64,000 nucleotides of DNA from Actinomycetota bacterium (GCA_004366205.1 SIRW01000019.1:1-64000), one strand, 5' to 3'; positions 42,397-51,311 are shown, numbered from the stretch's first letter. The notes: generated by a model not told the origin, from the letters alone. Translations and numbers: made by a program.

Positions 42397-43620
42397 GTGC
42401 CCGTCCCCCGCCGCCCGGCGCTCGCCGTGCCCGTGGCGACCCTGCTCCTGCTGGTCGGCGCGTGCGCGGACGACGGTGGCGCGGCCGCCCCGGGTGCGAC
42501 CACGACCACGACCGCCAGCCACATCGGCGAGCTGCCCGACGTGACCCTCCGCGGCGGCGTCTACGAGGTGCCCGATCCCGTCCCCGACGGCGACCCCGGC
42601 GCCCTGCTCGCCGCCAGCGAGGTCGACGAGCCGTGGGTGCCGCCCGGCGCCCGGGCCTGGCGCATCCTCTACCGGTCCACGGCGCTCGACGGCGGCCTCG
42701 TCGCCGTGTCGGGCGTGCTCGTGGCCCCGCGCGGACCCGTGCCCGACGGGGGCCGCCCGGTCCTCTCCTGGGCCCACGGCACCATGGGGGTCGCCGACGT
42801 CTGCGCCCCCTCGCTCGAGGGCCGCGCCCCCGTGCCCTTCCTCGAGGCGCTCGTCGACGACGGTTGGGTCGTCGTGGCGACCGACTACGAGGGGCTCGGC
42901 ACACCCGGTGTCCACCCGTACCTGGTCGGCCGGTCGCAGGCGCGCAGCGTGCTCGACGCAGCCCGGGCGGCCCGCCTGGCCGGTGGGGGCGACCGGGTGG
43001 CGGTCTGGGGCCACTCCCAGGGTGGGCACGCCGCCCTGTGGGCGGCGGAGGTCGCGGGCGGGTACGCGCCCGAGCTCGACCTGCTGGGCGTCGTCGCCGG
43101 CGCCCCGCCCGCCGATCTCGCCGCTCTGCTCGACCACGTCGTGGGCAGCCCGCCGGCGTTCGGGTTCCTCGCCATGGCGGCCTACGCCTATGACGCCGCC
43201 TACCCCGACGTGAGCCTGGAGGAGCTCTTCACCGAGGCGGCGCGCACCCTCGTGCCGACCCTCGAGCAGCAGTGCGTGCCGGAGGTGATGGGACCCTGGG
43301 CGGCGGTGGCGGGCGAGGCCCTGGTGGCGCGCCCGCTGCAGATCGACGGCGTCGCCCGCCGGGTGGCCGAGAACACACCGGGGCAGCAACGGCCCGAGGC
43401 ACCCGTGCTGATCGTGCAGGGCGACGCCGATCCGATCGTCCCGGTGCCGACAGTCGACGCCTTCGTGGGCCGCCTGTGCGCGCTCGGCGCCACCGTCGAG
43501 TACGCCCGCTACGAGGGCGGCGACCACACCTCGGTCATCGCCACCTCCAGGGAGCTCGTGCTCGGCTGGCTCGCCGCCCGGCGCGACGGCGAGCCCGCCC
43601 CGAGCACCGCCTGTCCCTGA
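42397..43620 (+). CDS. Secreted lipoprotein lipase (LIP/alpha-beta hydrolase)
   Basis: 407 aa from a GTG set by TAGCCT (42383-42388) 8 nt upstream. Lipobox LLLVGAC at about residue 23 marks a lipoprotein. The hydrolase domain matches the secretory lipase (LIP) family: VLSWAHGTMGVADVC, VVVATDYEGLGTPG, nucleophile elbow VWGHSQGGHAALWAA, acid in VQGDADPIVP and His in YEGGDHTSVI. It probably releases fatty acids outside the membrane to feed the beta-oxidation genes of the window. Confidence 0.85.
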   Translation: MPVPRRPALAVPVATLLLLVGACADDGGAAAPGATTTTTASHIGELPDVTLRGGVYEVPDPVPDGDPGALLAASEVDEPWVPPGARAWRILYRSTALDGGLVAVSGVLVAPRGPVPDGGRPVLSWAHGTMGVADVCAPSLEGRAPVPFLEALVDDGWVVVATDYEGLGTPGVHPYLVGRSQARSVLDAARAARLAGGGDRVAVWGHSQGGHAALWAAEVAGGYAPELDLLGVVAGAPPADLAALLDHVVGSPPAFGFLAMAAYAYDAAYPDVSLEELFTEAARTLVPTLEQQCVPEVMGPWAAVAGEALVARPLQIDGVARRVAENTPGQQRPEAPVLIVQGDADPIVPVPTVDAFVGRLCALGATVEYARYEGGDHTSVIATSRELVLGWLAARRDGEPAPSTACP

Positions 43621-43636
43621 CGTGCCCGTGCGGGCC

Positions 43637-44530
43637 CTACGAGAAGTGCTTCATCAGCCCCATGATCTGCTCGCCGGCAGAGCCCGGGACCGAGTAGCCG
43701 TCCTCGTTGCGGATCTGGTCGAAGTTGTCCCGCACGTCCTCGACCGTGAGGTCGGTGTTGACGTACCCCTCGGTGAGGCCGATGAAGAACCGCTGGATCA
43801 CGCCGCCCGCCGCGCTGTAGATCTCACCGCTGACCGGACAGTCCTCGTGGACCAGCCACGCCGCCAGCGGGGCCACGAGCTTCGGGTCGAGCTTGTCGGC
43901 CATGGGGCCGAGCAGGTCCTCGGTCATGCGCGTGCGGGCGATCGGCGCCAGGGCGTTGGCCCGGATGTTGTACTTGGCGCCCTCCTGGGCGAGGACCCGG
44001 GTGAACCCGACGAGGCCCATCTTGGCGGCGCCGTAGTTCGTCTGGCCGAAGTTGCCCAGGATGCCGGCGTTCGACGCGGTGTTGAGCACCCGCCCGTAGC
44101 CCTGCTCCCGCATCTTCACCCAGGCCGGGCGCGTGACGTTGAACGCGCCCTTCAGGTGCACGTCGATGACGGGGTCGAGCAGGTCGGGCGTCATGTTGTG
44201 GAACGCCTTGTCGCGCAGGATGCCGGCGTTGTTGATGACGATGTCGACGCGACCGAACGCGTCGAGCGCGGCCTGCACGATGGCCTCGCCGCCTTCGACG
44301 GTGGCCACGCTGTCGGTGTTGGCCACCGCGACCCCGCCGGCGTCCTCGATCTCCTTGGCGACGGCCTGGGCGGGCCCCTCGGAGGCCCCCTCGCCCGACG
44401 CCGACCCACCGAGGTCGTTCACGACGATCTGGGCGCCCCGCGAGGCGAGCAGCAGCGCGTGCTCCCGCCCCAGCCCGCCCCCGGCGCCGGTGATGATCGC
44501 GACCTTCCCATCAAAGCTGAGATCTGCCAT
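43637..44530 (-). CDS. SDR of the (3R)-hydroxyacyl-CoA dehydrogenase / FabG type
   Basis: 297 aa. NAD(P) loop TGAGGGLGREHALLLASRG, GGSASGEGASEGP insertion typical of peroxisomal MFE2-type hydroxyacyl-CoA dehydrogenases, NNAGILRD, catalytic Ser in NTASNAG and Tyr/Lys in YGAAKMG. It would oxidise 3-hydroxyacyl-CoA in fatty acid or sterol side-chain breakdown. TAGGGT (44537-44542, minus strand) is 6 nt before the ATG. It lies next to acyl-CoA ligase and dehydrogenase genes. Confidence 0.88.
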   Translation of the reverse strand: MADLSFDGKVAIITGAGGGLGREHALLLASRGAQIVVNDLGGSASGEGASEGPAQAVAKEIEDAGGVAVANTDSVATVEGGEAIVQAALDAFGRVDIVINNAGILRDKAFHNMTPDLLDPVIDVHLKGAFNVTRPAWVKMREQGYGRVLNTASNAGILGNFGQTNYGAAKMGLVGFTRVLAQEGAKYNIRANALAPIARTRMTEDLLGPMADKLDPKLVAPLAAWLVHEDCPVSGEIYSAAGGVIQRFFIGLTEGYVNTDLTVEDVRDNFDQIRNEDGYSVPGSAGEQIMGLMKHFS

Positions 44531-44583
44531 GGCCGCACCCTACTGCTGGCGTTTCGCCAGCCCCGAATCGAGCCGCACGGGGG

Positions 44584-46206
44584 CTACGCCGAGGACCCGA
44601 CCTGCTCCTGGGCGAGCTGGCGGAGGCCCTTGTAGTCGACCTTGCCGTTCGGCGCCCGGCCGATGGTGTCGACGGTGACGACCCGCTTGGGCGCCTTGTA
44701 GGGCGCCAGGTGGGCCTTGACGTGGGCGATGACGTCGGACTCGTCGACGGCCTCGCCGGGCTGGGGCTCGACCACGGCGGTGACGGCCTCGCCGAACTTG
44801 TCGTCGGGCACGCCCACGGCGACGGCGTCGCGCACGGCCGGGTGCCGCTTCAGCACCTCCTCGACCTCCTCGGGGTACACCTTCTCGCCGCCGGTGTTGA
44901 TGCACACCGAGCCGCGGCCGAGGAGGCGAAGCGTCCCATCGGCCTCGACGGTGGCGTAGTCGCCGGGGATCGAGTAGCGCTGGCCGTCGATCTCGACGAA
45001 CGTGGCCTTGGTCTTCTCCTCGTCCTTGTAGTAGCCGACCGGCGTGCGGCCCTTGACGGCGACGCGGCCGATCTCGCCCGAGCCGGGCTCGACGTCGCGG
45101 CCGTCGTCGGTGATGACCCGGGCGTTGTCGCCCAGCACGAACTTGGCGGTCTTGGAGGTGCCGCCGGCGCTCGAGACCGACTGGCCCATGCCGAGCGCCT
45201 CGGAGGAGGAGAAGGCGTCGACGAGCAGCATCCCGGCGTGGTGCCGGAGCAGGCCCTGCTTGGTCTCCTCGCTCCACATCACGCCCGACGAGATGATCGC
45301 CATGAGGCTGGAGATGTCCCAGCGCCCGGGGTTCTCGTCGAGCGCCCGCAGGATCGGCTTGGCGAACGCGTCGCCCACGATGGCGATGGCGTTGACGCCC
45401 TCGCGCTCGACGGTCTCGAGCAGCTCGACCGGGTCGAACGAGCGGTTCACCAGCGTGACCACGCAGCCGCCGCCGTTGAGCGTGCCGAACGAGGTGAAGG
45501 CGCCGGTGCCGTGCATGAGCGGGCAGGCGGGCATGCCGGTGAGGCCCGGCCCGGCCTCGGCCAGCGCCGTGCGGGCGTCCTCGGGGGTGCCGTCCTCGTC
45601 GTAGCGCACACCGAGGGCGGCGGCGTTGAGCGTGCAGAAGATGTCGTCCTGGCGCCACATCACCCCCTTGGGCATGCCGGTGGTGCCGCCCGTGTAGAGC
45701 ATGTAGATGTGGTCGCCGCTGCGGCCCCACGGGCCCCGGACCCGGCTCCCGGCGGAGGCGGCGGCGTCCTCGTAGGGGGTGGCCCAGTCGGGGCACGGTC
45801 CCGCGCCGTCGTCGACCCACAGCCAGTGGCGCACACGGGGCACCCGAGGCTGGATGCGCTCGATCGTCTCGGTGAAGGTGCCGTGGAAGATGACGGCGAC
45901 CGCGTCCGCGTTGTCCCAGAGGTACACGAGCTCGTCGTCGGTGTAGCGGTAGTTGGTGTTCACCGGCACCAGGCCCGCCTTGAAGATGCCGAACATCGAC
46001 TCGAGGTACTCGGGGCAGTTGTAGAGGTACTGGGCGACCTTGTCCTGCTCCTGCACGTCGCCGGCGAGGAGCGCGGCGGCGATGCCGTCGGCCCGCCGGT
46101 CCATCTCGGCCCACGTGTAGCGCCGGTCGCCCTGGACCTGGGCGGTGGCGTCGGGGAGCGTGTCGGCCACGACCTCCCACACGTCGGCGAAGTTCCAGTC
46201 CCCCAT
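44584..46206 (-). CDS. Acyl-CoA synthetase (AMP-dependent)
   Basis: 540 aa. P-loop YTGGTTGMPKGVMW, the A5 region VDAFSSSEALGMG, A7 GDYATVEADGTL, A8 hinge, and the catalytic Lys in GRAPNGKVDYKG at the C terminus. The start follows AGAGGG. It activates a fatty acid to acyl-CoA via acyl-AMP. It is divergent from an acyl-CoA dehydrogenase, with a TGAC-N6-GTCA operator between, so the two are probably controlled together. Confidence 0.92.
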   Translation of the reverse strand: MGDWNFADVWEVVADTLPDATAQVQGDRRYTWAEMDRRADGIAAALLAGDVQEQDKVAQYLYNCPEYLESMFGIFKAGLVPVNTNYRYTDDELVYLWDNADAVAVIFHGTFTETIERIQPRVPRVRHWLWVDDGAGPCPDWATPYEDAAASAGSRVRGPWGRSGDHIYMLYTGGTTGMPKGVMWRQDDIFCTLNAAALGVRYDEDGTPEDARTALAEAGPGLTGMPACPLMHGTGAFTSFGTLNGGGCVVTLVNRSFDPVELLETVEREGVNAIAIVGDAFAKPILRALDENPGRWDISSLMAIISSGVMWSEETKQGLLRHHAGMLLVDAFSSSEALGMGQSVSSAGGTSKTAKFVLGDNARVITDDGRDVEPGSGEIGRVAVKGRTPVGYYKDEEKTKATFVEIDGQRYSIPGDYATVEADGTLRLLGRGSVCINTGGEKVYPEEVEEVLKRHPAVRDAVAVGVPDDKFGEAVTAVVEPQPGEAVDESDVIAHVKAHLAPYKAPKRVVTVDTIGRAPNGKVDYKGLRQLAQEQVGSSA

Positions 46207-46258
46207 GTTCGTCCCTCTCGATCTCGTGGTGCGCGGCGCGCCGTGGCGCCGGGCTTGC

Positions 46259-46281
46259 TGACCGGGGCGTCAGTTTAGGAT
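46259..46281 (+). promoter_or_regulatory. Divergent operator TGAC-N6-GTCA and leaderless -10 (ligase / dehydrogenase)
   Basis: TGACCGGGGCGTCA (46259-46272) lies 3 nt before TAGGAT (46276-46281), which stands 8 nt before the dehydrogenase ATG. A dimer on the palindrome would block polymerase. Half-site and spacing equal those before the thiolase (23400-23413). Confidence 0.65.
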
Positions 46282-46289
46282 CGGCCTCC

Positions 46290-47465
46290 ATGGACTTCGA
46301 ACTGCCGCCCGAGGACGACCCCCGCCGGGCCGAGGTGCGGGCGTGGCTCGACGAGCACCCGCAGTCGACCGCCCGCCAGCTCGCCGAGGCCGGCTACGTG
46401 GCACCCCACTGGCCGAAGCCCTACGGCCTCGACGCCGACCCGATCCACCAGCTGATCATCGACGACGAGCTTCGACGGGCGGGGATCCGCCGACCGGTCA
46501 ACCCCATCGGGATCGGCTGGGCCGGACCGACGATCATCCACGCCGGCACCGAGGCGCAGAAGCAGCGGTACCTGTTGCCGATCCTGGCCGGCGAGGAGAT
46601 CTGGTGCCAGCTGTTCAGCGAGCCCGGCGCCGGCTCGGACCTGGCCAACCTGGCCACGCGGGCGGTGCGCGACGGTGACACCTACGTGGTGAACGGGCAG
46701 AAGGTGTGGACGTCGCTGGCCCACTTCTCGCAGTACGGCATCCTCATCGCCCGCACCGATCCCGACGCCCCCAAGCACCAGGGCGTGTCGTACTTCATCT
46801 GCCCGATGGACGCGCCGGGCATCGAGATCCGCCCGCTCATCGAGATGACCGGTGGCCACACCTTCAACGAGGTGTTCTTCGACGACGTCCGCATCCCGGC
46901 CGAGAACCTGGTCGGCGAGGAGAACCGGGGCTGGGGCCTGGCCAAGGTCACGCTCGGCAACGAGCGGGTGTCGCTGTCCTCGGGCGGCGTGCTCTGGGGC
47001 AACGGACCGACCGGCGAGGACCTGCTCGACACCGTCCGGAACCGAGGCGGCACCGACGATCCCGTCCTGCGCCAGCGCCTCGCCGCCCTCCACATCGAGG
47101 CCCGGGTGCTCGAGCTCATCCGCCTGCGCACGCTGAGCGCCCGGCTGCGCGGCGAGCCCCCGGGCCCCGAGGCGTCGATCCGCAAGCTGCTCGCCGACGA
47201 GCACGGCCAGACCGTCATGGAGCTCGCCAAGGACCTGGCGGGGACCGCGGGCATGCTGGCGGTCGCCGGCCCGCTGGGCGGTCCCGACGAGCACGGGTGG
47301 AGCGGCGGCTACCTGTTCGCCCGGGCCCTCACCATCGGAGGCGGCACCACGGAGGTGCAGCGCAACATCATCGCCGAGCGCGTCCTCGGGTTGCCCCACG
47401 ACGTCGACGTGGAGGCGGGCAAGAGCTGGGCCGAGGCCCAGCGGTCGGCCTCCCCGTCCCGCTGA
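46290..47465 (+). CDS. Acyl-CoA dehydrogenase
   Basis: 391 aa. WCQLFSEPGAGSDLANLATRA in broken form, VNGQKVWTSLAHFSQYG, VSYFICPMDAPGIEIRPL, TGGHTFNEVFFDDVRIP, and the C-terminal GGGTTEVQRNIIAERVLGLP. These are the FAD-binding and fold signatures. It oxidises acyl-CoA in beta-oxidation. Related in sequence pattern to the dehydrogenase at 20845. Controlled by the divergent operator just upstream. Confidence 0.9.
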   Translation: MDFELPPEDDPRRAEVRAWLDEHPQSTARQLAEAGYVAPHWPKPYGLDADPIHQLIIDDELRRAGIRRPVNPIGIGWAGPTIIHAGTEAQKQRYLLPILAGEEIWCQLFSEPGAGSDLANLATRAVRDGDTYVVNGQKVWTSLAHFSQYGILIARTDPDAPKHQGVSYFICPMDAPGIEIRPLIEMTGGHTFNEVFFDDVRIPAENLVGEENRGWGLAKVTLGNERVSLSSGGVLWGNGPTGEDLLDTVRNRGGTDDPVLRQRLAALHIEARVLELIRLRTLSARLRGEPPGPEASIRKLLADEHGQTVMELAKDLAGTAGMLAVAGPLGGPDEHGWSGGYLFARALTIGGGTTEVQRNIIAERVLGLPHDVDVEAGKSWAEAQRSASPSR

Positions 47466-47479
47466 CGGCGGCTACGGCG

Positions 47480-48457
47480 TCACGCGACGGCGCCCGAGCG
47501 CAGGCGGGCGAGGCGGTCGAGGACCTCCTCGGCCTCCCGCACGAAGCGGTGCACGAGCTCGCCCGCGGGGACCAGCTCGTGGATGGCGCCGGTGCCCTGG
47601 CCGGCGGGGAAGAACTCCTTGGTGGGGTCGACCTCGGTGTGCTCGTCGGCACCCAGGTGGAAGGCGCCGTCGCCCGACGCCCGGGCGACCTGCAGGGGGA
47701 ACGGCTGCAGCTCCTCGGGGTGCTCCTCGAAGTACTGCGTGTAGGTGTTGCGCACGACCCGGCAGGTCTTGCCGGTGTAGGCCCGGGTCACGGTCGTGCC
47801 GTCCTCGCCGGTGGCGATCAGCGTCTCCTTGTAGCCGGGCACGGCGCGGGCCTCGGGCGTGGCGATGAAGCGCGTGCCGACCCACACCCCGTCGGCGCCC
47901 AGCGCCAGGGCGGCGGCGAGCCCCCGACCGTCGAAGATGCCGCCAGCGGCCACCACCGGCACCCGGTCGCCGACGGCGTCGACGATCTGGGGAACGAGCG
48001 GGAGGGTGGCGACCTGGCCCGTGTGCCCGCCGGCCTCGGTGCCCTGGGCCACCACGATGTCGCAGCCGGCCTCGACGGCGGCGGTGGCGTGGCGCACCTT
48101 GCCGCACATGTTCGCCACGAGCACGCCGTTGCGGTGGCAGAGCTCGACCACGTCGCGGGGGACGCCCAGGCCGGCGACGAACAGCCGGCCGCCGCCGGCG
48201 ATGATGTGCTCGACCTGCTCGATCAGGTTCCCCGGCGCGGCCGTGAGCAGGTCCACCCCGAAGCCCTTGTCGGTGAGCGCCTTGACGGCCTCCATCTCCT
48301 GGACCATCTGCTCGGTGCTCATCGTCGAGGCACCCAGGGTTCCGAAGCCGCCGGCGTCGGAGACGGCGGCGACGAGGCGCGAGTAGGACACCCCGCCCAT
48401 CCCGGCGAGCATGACGGGGTGCTCGATGTCCAGCAACTCGGTCAGGCGGGTGCGCAC
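47480..48457 (-). CDS. Nitronate monooxygenase / 2-nitropropane dioxygenase-like flavoenzyme
   Basis: 325 aa TIM-barrel FMN protein: PVMLAGMGGVSYSRLVAAVSDAGGFGTLGAS in broken form, VVAQGTEAGGHTG (catalytic His region), VPVVAAGGIFDGRGLAAALALGADGVWVGTRF. The family includes nitronate monooxygenases and FabK-like enoyl reductases, so a role in fatty-acid metabolism is also possible. Ribosome site GAGGAG precedes GTG/ATG at 48457. Its promoter carries a TGAC-N6-GTCA palindrome. Confidence 0.87.
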   Translation of the reverse strand: MRTRLTELLDIEHPVMLAGMGGVSYSRLVAAVSDAGGFGTLGASTMSTEQMVQEMEAVKALTDKGFGVDLLTAAPGNLIEQVEHIIAGGGRLFVAGLGVPRDVVELCHRNGVLVANMCGKVRHATAAVEAGCDIVVAQGTEAGGHTGQVATLPLVPQIVDAVGDRVPVVAAGGIFDGRGLAAALALGADGVWVGTRFIATPEARAVPGYKETLIATGEDGTTVTRAYTGKTCRVVRNTYTQYFEEHPEELQPFPLQVARASGDGAFHLGADEHTEVDPTKEFFPAGQGTGAIHELVPAGELVHRFVREAEEVLDRLARLRSGAVA

Positions 48458-48495
48458 GGCGGGGCTCTCCTCGGGGTCGGCGGCGGCTCCCCGGG

Positions 48496-48524
48496 AGCGT
48501 AGCGGCTTATTGACCCGTCAGTCA
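48496..48524 (-). promoter_or_regulatory. Promoter with TGAC-N6-GTCA operator (nitronate monooxygenase gene)
   Basis: -10 TACGCT (48496-48501, minus strand) and a 17-nt spacer place the -35 at 48519-48524, inside TGACCCGTCAGTCA (48511-48524). The operator overlaps the 3' end of the receiver gene by 7 bp. Confidence 0.6.
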
Positions 48525-48925
48525 GTTCGGCTGCTCGGTGGCCCCGCGGCGCTCGACTCGTAGGCCAGCCGGTGCACGAGGGTGAGGAGGTCGTCGAGCA
48601 CGAAGGGCTTGGTGACGTAGTAGTCGGCGCCGGCGCGCCAGCCCGCCCACACCTGCTCGTCGTCCGTCCGGGCCGACAGGAGGACGACGGGCAGGTGGGC
48701 GGTGGCGGGATCGGCCCGCAGCGCGCCGAGCACCTCGGTGCCGTCGAGGTCGGGCATCATGCCGTCGAGCACCACCACGTCGGGCGGCCGGCGCCGGCGG
48801 GACTCGAGGCCACTGCGGCCGTCCTCGGCGACCTCGACCGCAAGCCCCTCGGCCTCGAGGTTCACGAGCAGGATCAGCCGGATGGCCGGGTCGTCGTCCA
48901 CGACGAGCACGCAGCGTGGTCGCAC
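48518..48925 (-). CDS. Stand-alone receiver-domain response regulator
   Basis: 135 aa, one receiver domain and no output domain. Acidic pair in VVDDDPAIR, phospho-Asp in VVVLDGMMPD, switch Ser in LLSARTD, Lys in VTKPF. Short C-terminal tail. It probably acts by protein interaction, like CheY or SpoIIAA-type receivers. The start is a GTG at 48925. No kinase is near. Confidence 0.88.
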   Translation of the reverse strand: MRPRCVLVVDDDPAIRLILLVNLEAEGLAVEVAEDGRSGLESRRRRPPDVVVLDGMMPDLDGTEVLGALRADPATAHLPVVLLSARTDDEQVWAGWRAGADYYVTKPFVLDDLLTLVHRLAYESSAAGPPSSRTD

Positions 48926-49031
48926 GGGGATGCGATCGGGGCCGACCCCGCCGGCCTTGAGCGCGTTCGGCGCCCGATCGACCTGAATGCACCGGGTGGA
49001 CGGTGACGGCGTGGCCCCCGCCGGCCCGCGA

Positions 49032-49478
49032 TCAGGCGATGCGGTACGTCTGCACGGCGTGGGCCACGACAGCGCCGTCGGCGTCGGTGGCGGTGATCTC
49101 GGTGAAGATCAGCTCCCGGCCCCGGCGCACGGTGCGGCCGTGGCAGACCAGGTCGGACCGCTTGCAGGCGCCGACGTACTGCACGGTCATGCTGATCGTC
49201 GACGCCCGCGTGCCCTTGGTGAAGTCGTGGTTGGACCACGCGGCGGCCGCGCCCGCCGTGTCGAGCACCGAGGCGATCACCCCGCCGTGGTAGTAGGTCC
49301 CGTCGTTGGTGAGGTCGGGGCGGAAGGGCAGGCGGACCGTCACGTCGTCGGGCTCGTACCGGTCGAACACGATCCCCATCCACCCCATGAAGGGGGTCTT
49401 CGGCATGAGGTCGGCCACGGCGCGCCGGCGCTGCTGCTGCTCGTCCTCGGACAGCTCGGAGGGGCTCTCGGCCATCAT
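49032..49478 (-). CDS. PaaI-type hotdog thioesterase
   Basis: 148 aa. A single hotdog domain: NDGTYYHGGVIASVLDTAGAAAAW carries the HGG and Asp of PaaI/4HBT thioesterases, then STISMTVQYVGACKRSDLVCHGRTVRRGRELIFTEITATDADG in broken form. It hydrolyses acyl- or aryl-CoA esters. AGGGAG precedes the tandem ATG start (49478/49475). A variant palindrome TGATCGACGGATCA (49490-49503) lies directly upstream. Confidence 0.87.
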   Translation of the reverse strand: MMAESPSELSEDEQQQRRRAVADLMPKTPFMGWMGIVFDRYEPDDVTVRLPFRPDLTNDGTYYHGGVIASVLDTAGAAAAWSNHDFTKGTRASTISMTVQYVGACKRSDLVCHGRTVRRGRELIFTEITATDADGAVVAHAVQTYRIA

Positions 49479-49489
49479 CGCTCCCTTGT

Positions 49490-49503
49490 TGATCGACGGA
49501 TCA
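49490..49503. promoter_or_regulatory. Variant operator TGAT-N6-ATCA before the thioesterase gene
   Basis: TGATCGACGGATCA has the 14-nt length of the TGAC-N6-GTCA set, with T/A in place of C/G at the fourth position of each arm. It lies 11 nt before the start codon. It may be a weaker site for the same regulator. Confidence 0.4.
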
Positions 49504-49541
49504 GTACCATGCCACGTCGGTCGCCAGGCGCCGCTGAGGCG

Positions 49542-49847
49542 CTACCAGCGGCGCCGGGCGCCGGCGGCGCCGAGCACCAGCAGCAGCACGGTGGCGCCCA
49601 CGAAGGCGACGAGCAGCGACCAGGCGTTGATGCGCTCGATGCCCTCCATGCCCGCGGCCTGGGCGACGGCGCCGCCCAGCAGGGCACCGGCGACGCCCAC
49701 GGCGATCTTGGTCAGGCAGCCTCCCGCCCGCTGACGGGTCGCCATCTCGGCGAGCAGACCGGCGATGAAGCCGAGGAAGATCCACGAGAGGATGCCCACG
49801 GCCGCATCGTAGGCGCCACCCCCTCCACCCGGGCCGGGGAAGGTCAC
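49542..49847 (-). CDS. GlsB/YeaQ/YmgE family small membrane protein
   Basis: 101 aa with three hydrophobic helices: ILSWIFLGFIAGLLAEMA, GCLTKIAVGVAGALLGGAVAQ and AWSLLVAFVGATVLLLVLGAAG. This is the full transglycosylase-associated (GlsB) pattern. The conserved family usually begins near GILSWI, so the GTG at 49799 (85 aa) may be the true start. Function not established; linked to stress response. Confidence 0.85.
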   Translation of the reverse strand: MTFPGPGGGGGAYDAAVGILSWIFLGFIAGLLAEMATRQRAGGCLTKIAVGVAGALLGGAVAQAAGMEGIERINAWSLLVAFVGATVLLLVLGAAGARRRW

Positions 49848-49853
49848 GGAATG

Positions 49854-49865
49854 GTCCGAACGGAC
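49854..49865. promoter_or_regulatory. Short palindrome GTCCG-AA-CGGAC in divergent region
   Basis: GTCCGAACGGAC at 49854-49865 lies just before the small-membrane-protein start (49847, minus) and 67 nt before the zinc-finger microprotein (49933, plus). It could be an operator for either gene; nothing else supports it. Confidence 0.35.
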
Positions 49866-49932
49866 TAGTCAAGTTCGGCGGTGACCAGGCCGATACCTCC
49901 CATGAGCGAGAGAACGACGGGAGAGAGCCACG

Positions 49933-50178
49933 ATGGGCTGGGACTGCCGCTGTGGGTACGTGAACGTGCCGGTGCGCCGCTGCCGCTACTGCGGGCGGCT
50001 GCACCCGTGGGCCCGCTGGCGGCACCGGCGGCAGCAGCGTCGTGACGCTCGGCGCGCCCATCGGGAGGAGCGCCGGGCGGCCCGGGCCGCCGGCGGCGCC
50101 GATCAGGCCCAGGCGCCCGGCCCGGAGAAGGAGTGCTCGGCCCAGCGGCCCGGGGTCATGACGAAGGCGCGCGGGTAG
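49933..50178 (+). CDS. RanBP2-like zinc-finger microprotein
   Basis: 81 aa. The N terminus WDCRCGYVNVPVRRCRYCG gives Trp, C-x-C, Asn and C-x2-C in the order of RanBP2-type zinc ribbons, with slightly shorter spacings. A strongly basic helix (RHRRQQRRDARRAHREERRAAR in broken form) follows. The start is supported by GGGAG before the ATG. Its last 76 bp overlap the 3' end of the convergent GGR gene. Zinc-ribbon plus basic tail suggests RNA or DNA binding. Family not recognised. Confidence 0.6.
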   Translation: MGWDCRCGYVNVPVRRCRYCGRLHPWARWRHRRQQRRDARRAHREERRAARAAGGADQAQAPGPEKECSAQRPGVMTKARG

Positions 50179-51311
50179 TCCTCGAACAGCCAGCGGGCGA
50201 AGTTCCGGCGCGTCCAGGGCGAGGCGCCGGCCACGGCCATGGCGTAGTGCACCCCCCGCCGGTGCCGGAGCGCCCGGATCAACAGGCGCGACATCCAGGC
50301 GTCGGGGACGAGCTCGCGCCGCACGGCCCGCTCGTAGCGACCCCGCGCGACCGCCGGCGCCATGGCGCCCGCCGTGAGGATCGCCCGGGCCGCGAGGCGC
50401 GCGGTGAGGAAGGCCTGCCCGATCCCCTCGCCGGTCATGGGATCGGTGGCGGCGGCGGCGTCACCCACGAACAGCGCCCGGCCGCCGGCGGCCGCCAGCC
50501 GGATCGACTCGATGCGGGCCGGGATCGGCCAGGCGGTGTGCCGGCCCTCGAGCCGGACCTCCGGCCCGAGCACCTCGGCGATGTGCGCCCGCTCCAGGAT
50601 GGCCGGCCACAGGGTGGCCATCTCGCGCGTGCGGACCTTGCCGCCCCGCTGGATGCCGAAGCCGACGTTGACGCGGCCGCCGGGCAGCGGGAACGACCAG
50701 GCGTAGCCGGGCAGGAGGTCGGGCTCGAACCAGACCCACAGGTCCCGGGCGGCGGGTCCGGCGCCGCTGGCGTACTGGCGGAACGCGTGCCACTCGCCCA
50801 GCCGGCCGTCGCCCGCGCCCAGCAGGCGGCGCAGCGGCGAGTAGGCGCCGTCGGCGCCGACGGCGTAGCGAGCTGCGACCTCACCGATGCCGGCGACCTC
50901 GAGCGTGATCCGGTCGTGCCCGGCGCGGGCGCCGGTGAGGGCGTGGCCGTCGGCGACCTTGGCGCCGGCGGCCCGGGCCAGGTCGACGAGCGCGGCGTCG
51001 AGCTCCAGCCGGGGCACCACGGCCGCGTAGGTGCCCCGGCCCCGGGGCAGGGGGAAGCGGATCGTCCGAACCCGGGGCGAGCTGACCCAGACGTCCTCGA
51101 CGGTCTGCCACGAGGGCAGCTCGACCGGCCGGAGCCCCAGGTCTTCCAGCTCGCGCAGGGCCCCGGTGGTGAGCCCGTCGCCGCAGGTCTTGTCCCTCGG
51201 GAAGCGGGCCCGGTCGACGACCAGCACGTCCCGCCCTGCCCGGGCGAGGTGGATGGCGGCTGCCGTACCCGCGGGACCGGCCCCTACCACGACCACGTCG
51301 GCGGTGCGCAC
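50103..51311 (-). CDS. Geranylgeranyl reductase-family flavoprotein
   Basis: 402 aa. FAD-binding GAGPAGTAAAIHLARAG, DRARFPRDKTCGDGLT (GGR signature with Cys), AVGADGAYSPLRRL and VGDAAAATDPMTGEGIG. It saturates prenyl chains; in actinobacteria the best-known role is partial saturation of menaquinone (MenJ-like), which would fit the menC gene. The GTG start at 51311 has TAACCT (51318-51323, minus strand) 6 nt upstream. Confidence 0.87.
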   Translation of the reverse strand: MRTADVVVVGAGPAGTAAAIHLARAGRDVLVVDRARFPRDKTCGDGLTTGALRELEDLGLRPVELPSWQTVEDVWVSSPRVRTIRFPLPRGRGTYAAVVPRLELDAALVDLARAAGAKVADGHALTGARAGHDRITLEVAGIGEVAARYAVGADGAYSPLRRLLGAGDGRLGEWHAFRQYASGAGPAARDLWVWFEPDLLPGYAWSFPLPGGRVNVGFGIQRGGKVRTREMATLWPAILERAHIAEVLGPEVRLEGRHTAWPIPARIESIRLAAAGGRALFVGDAAAATDPMTGEGIGQAFLTARLAARAILTAGAMAPAVARGRYERAVRRELVPDAWMSRLLIRALRHRRGVHYAMAVAGASPWTRRNFARWLFEDYPRAFVMTPGRWAEHSFSGPGAWA

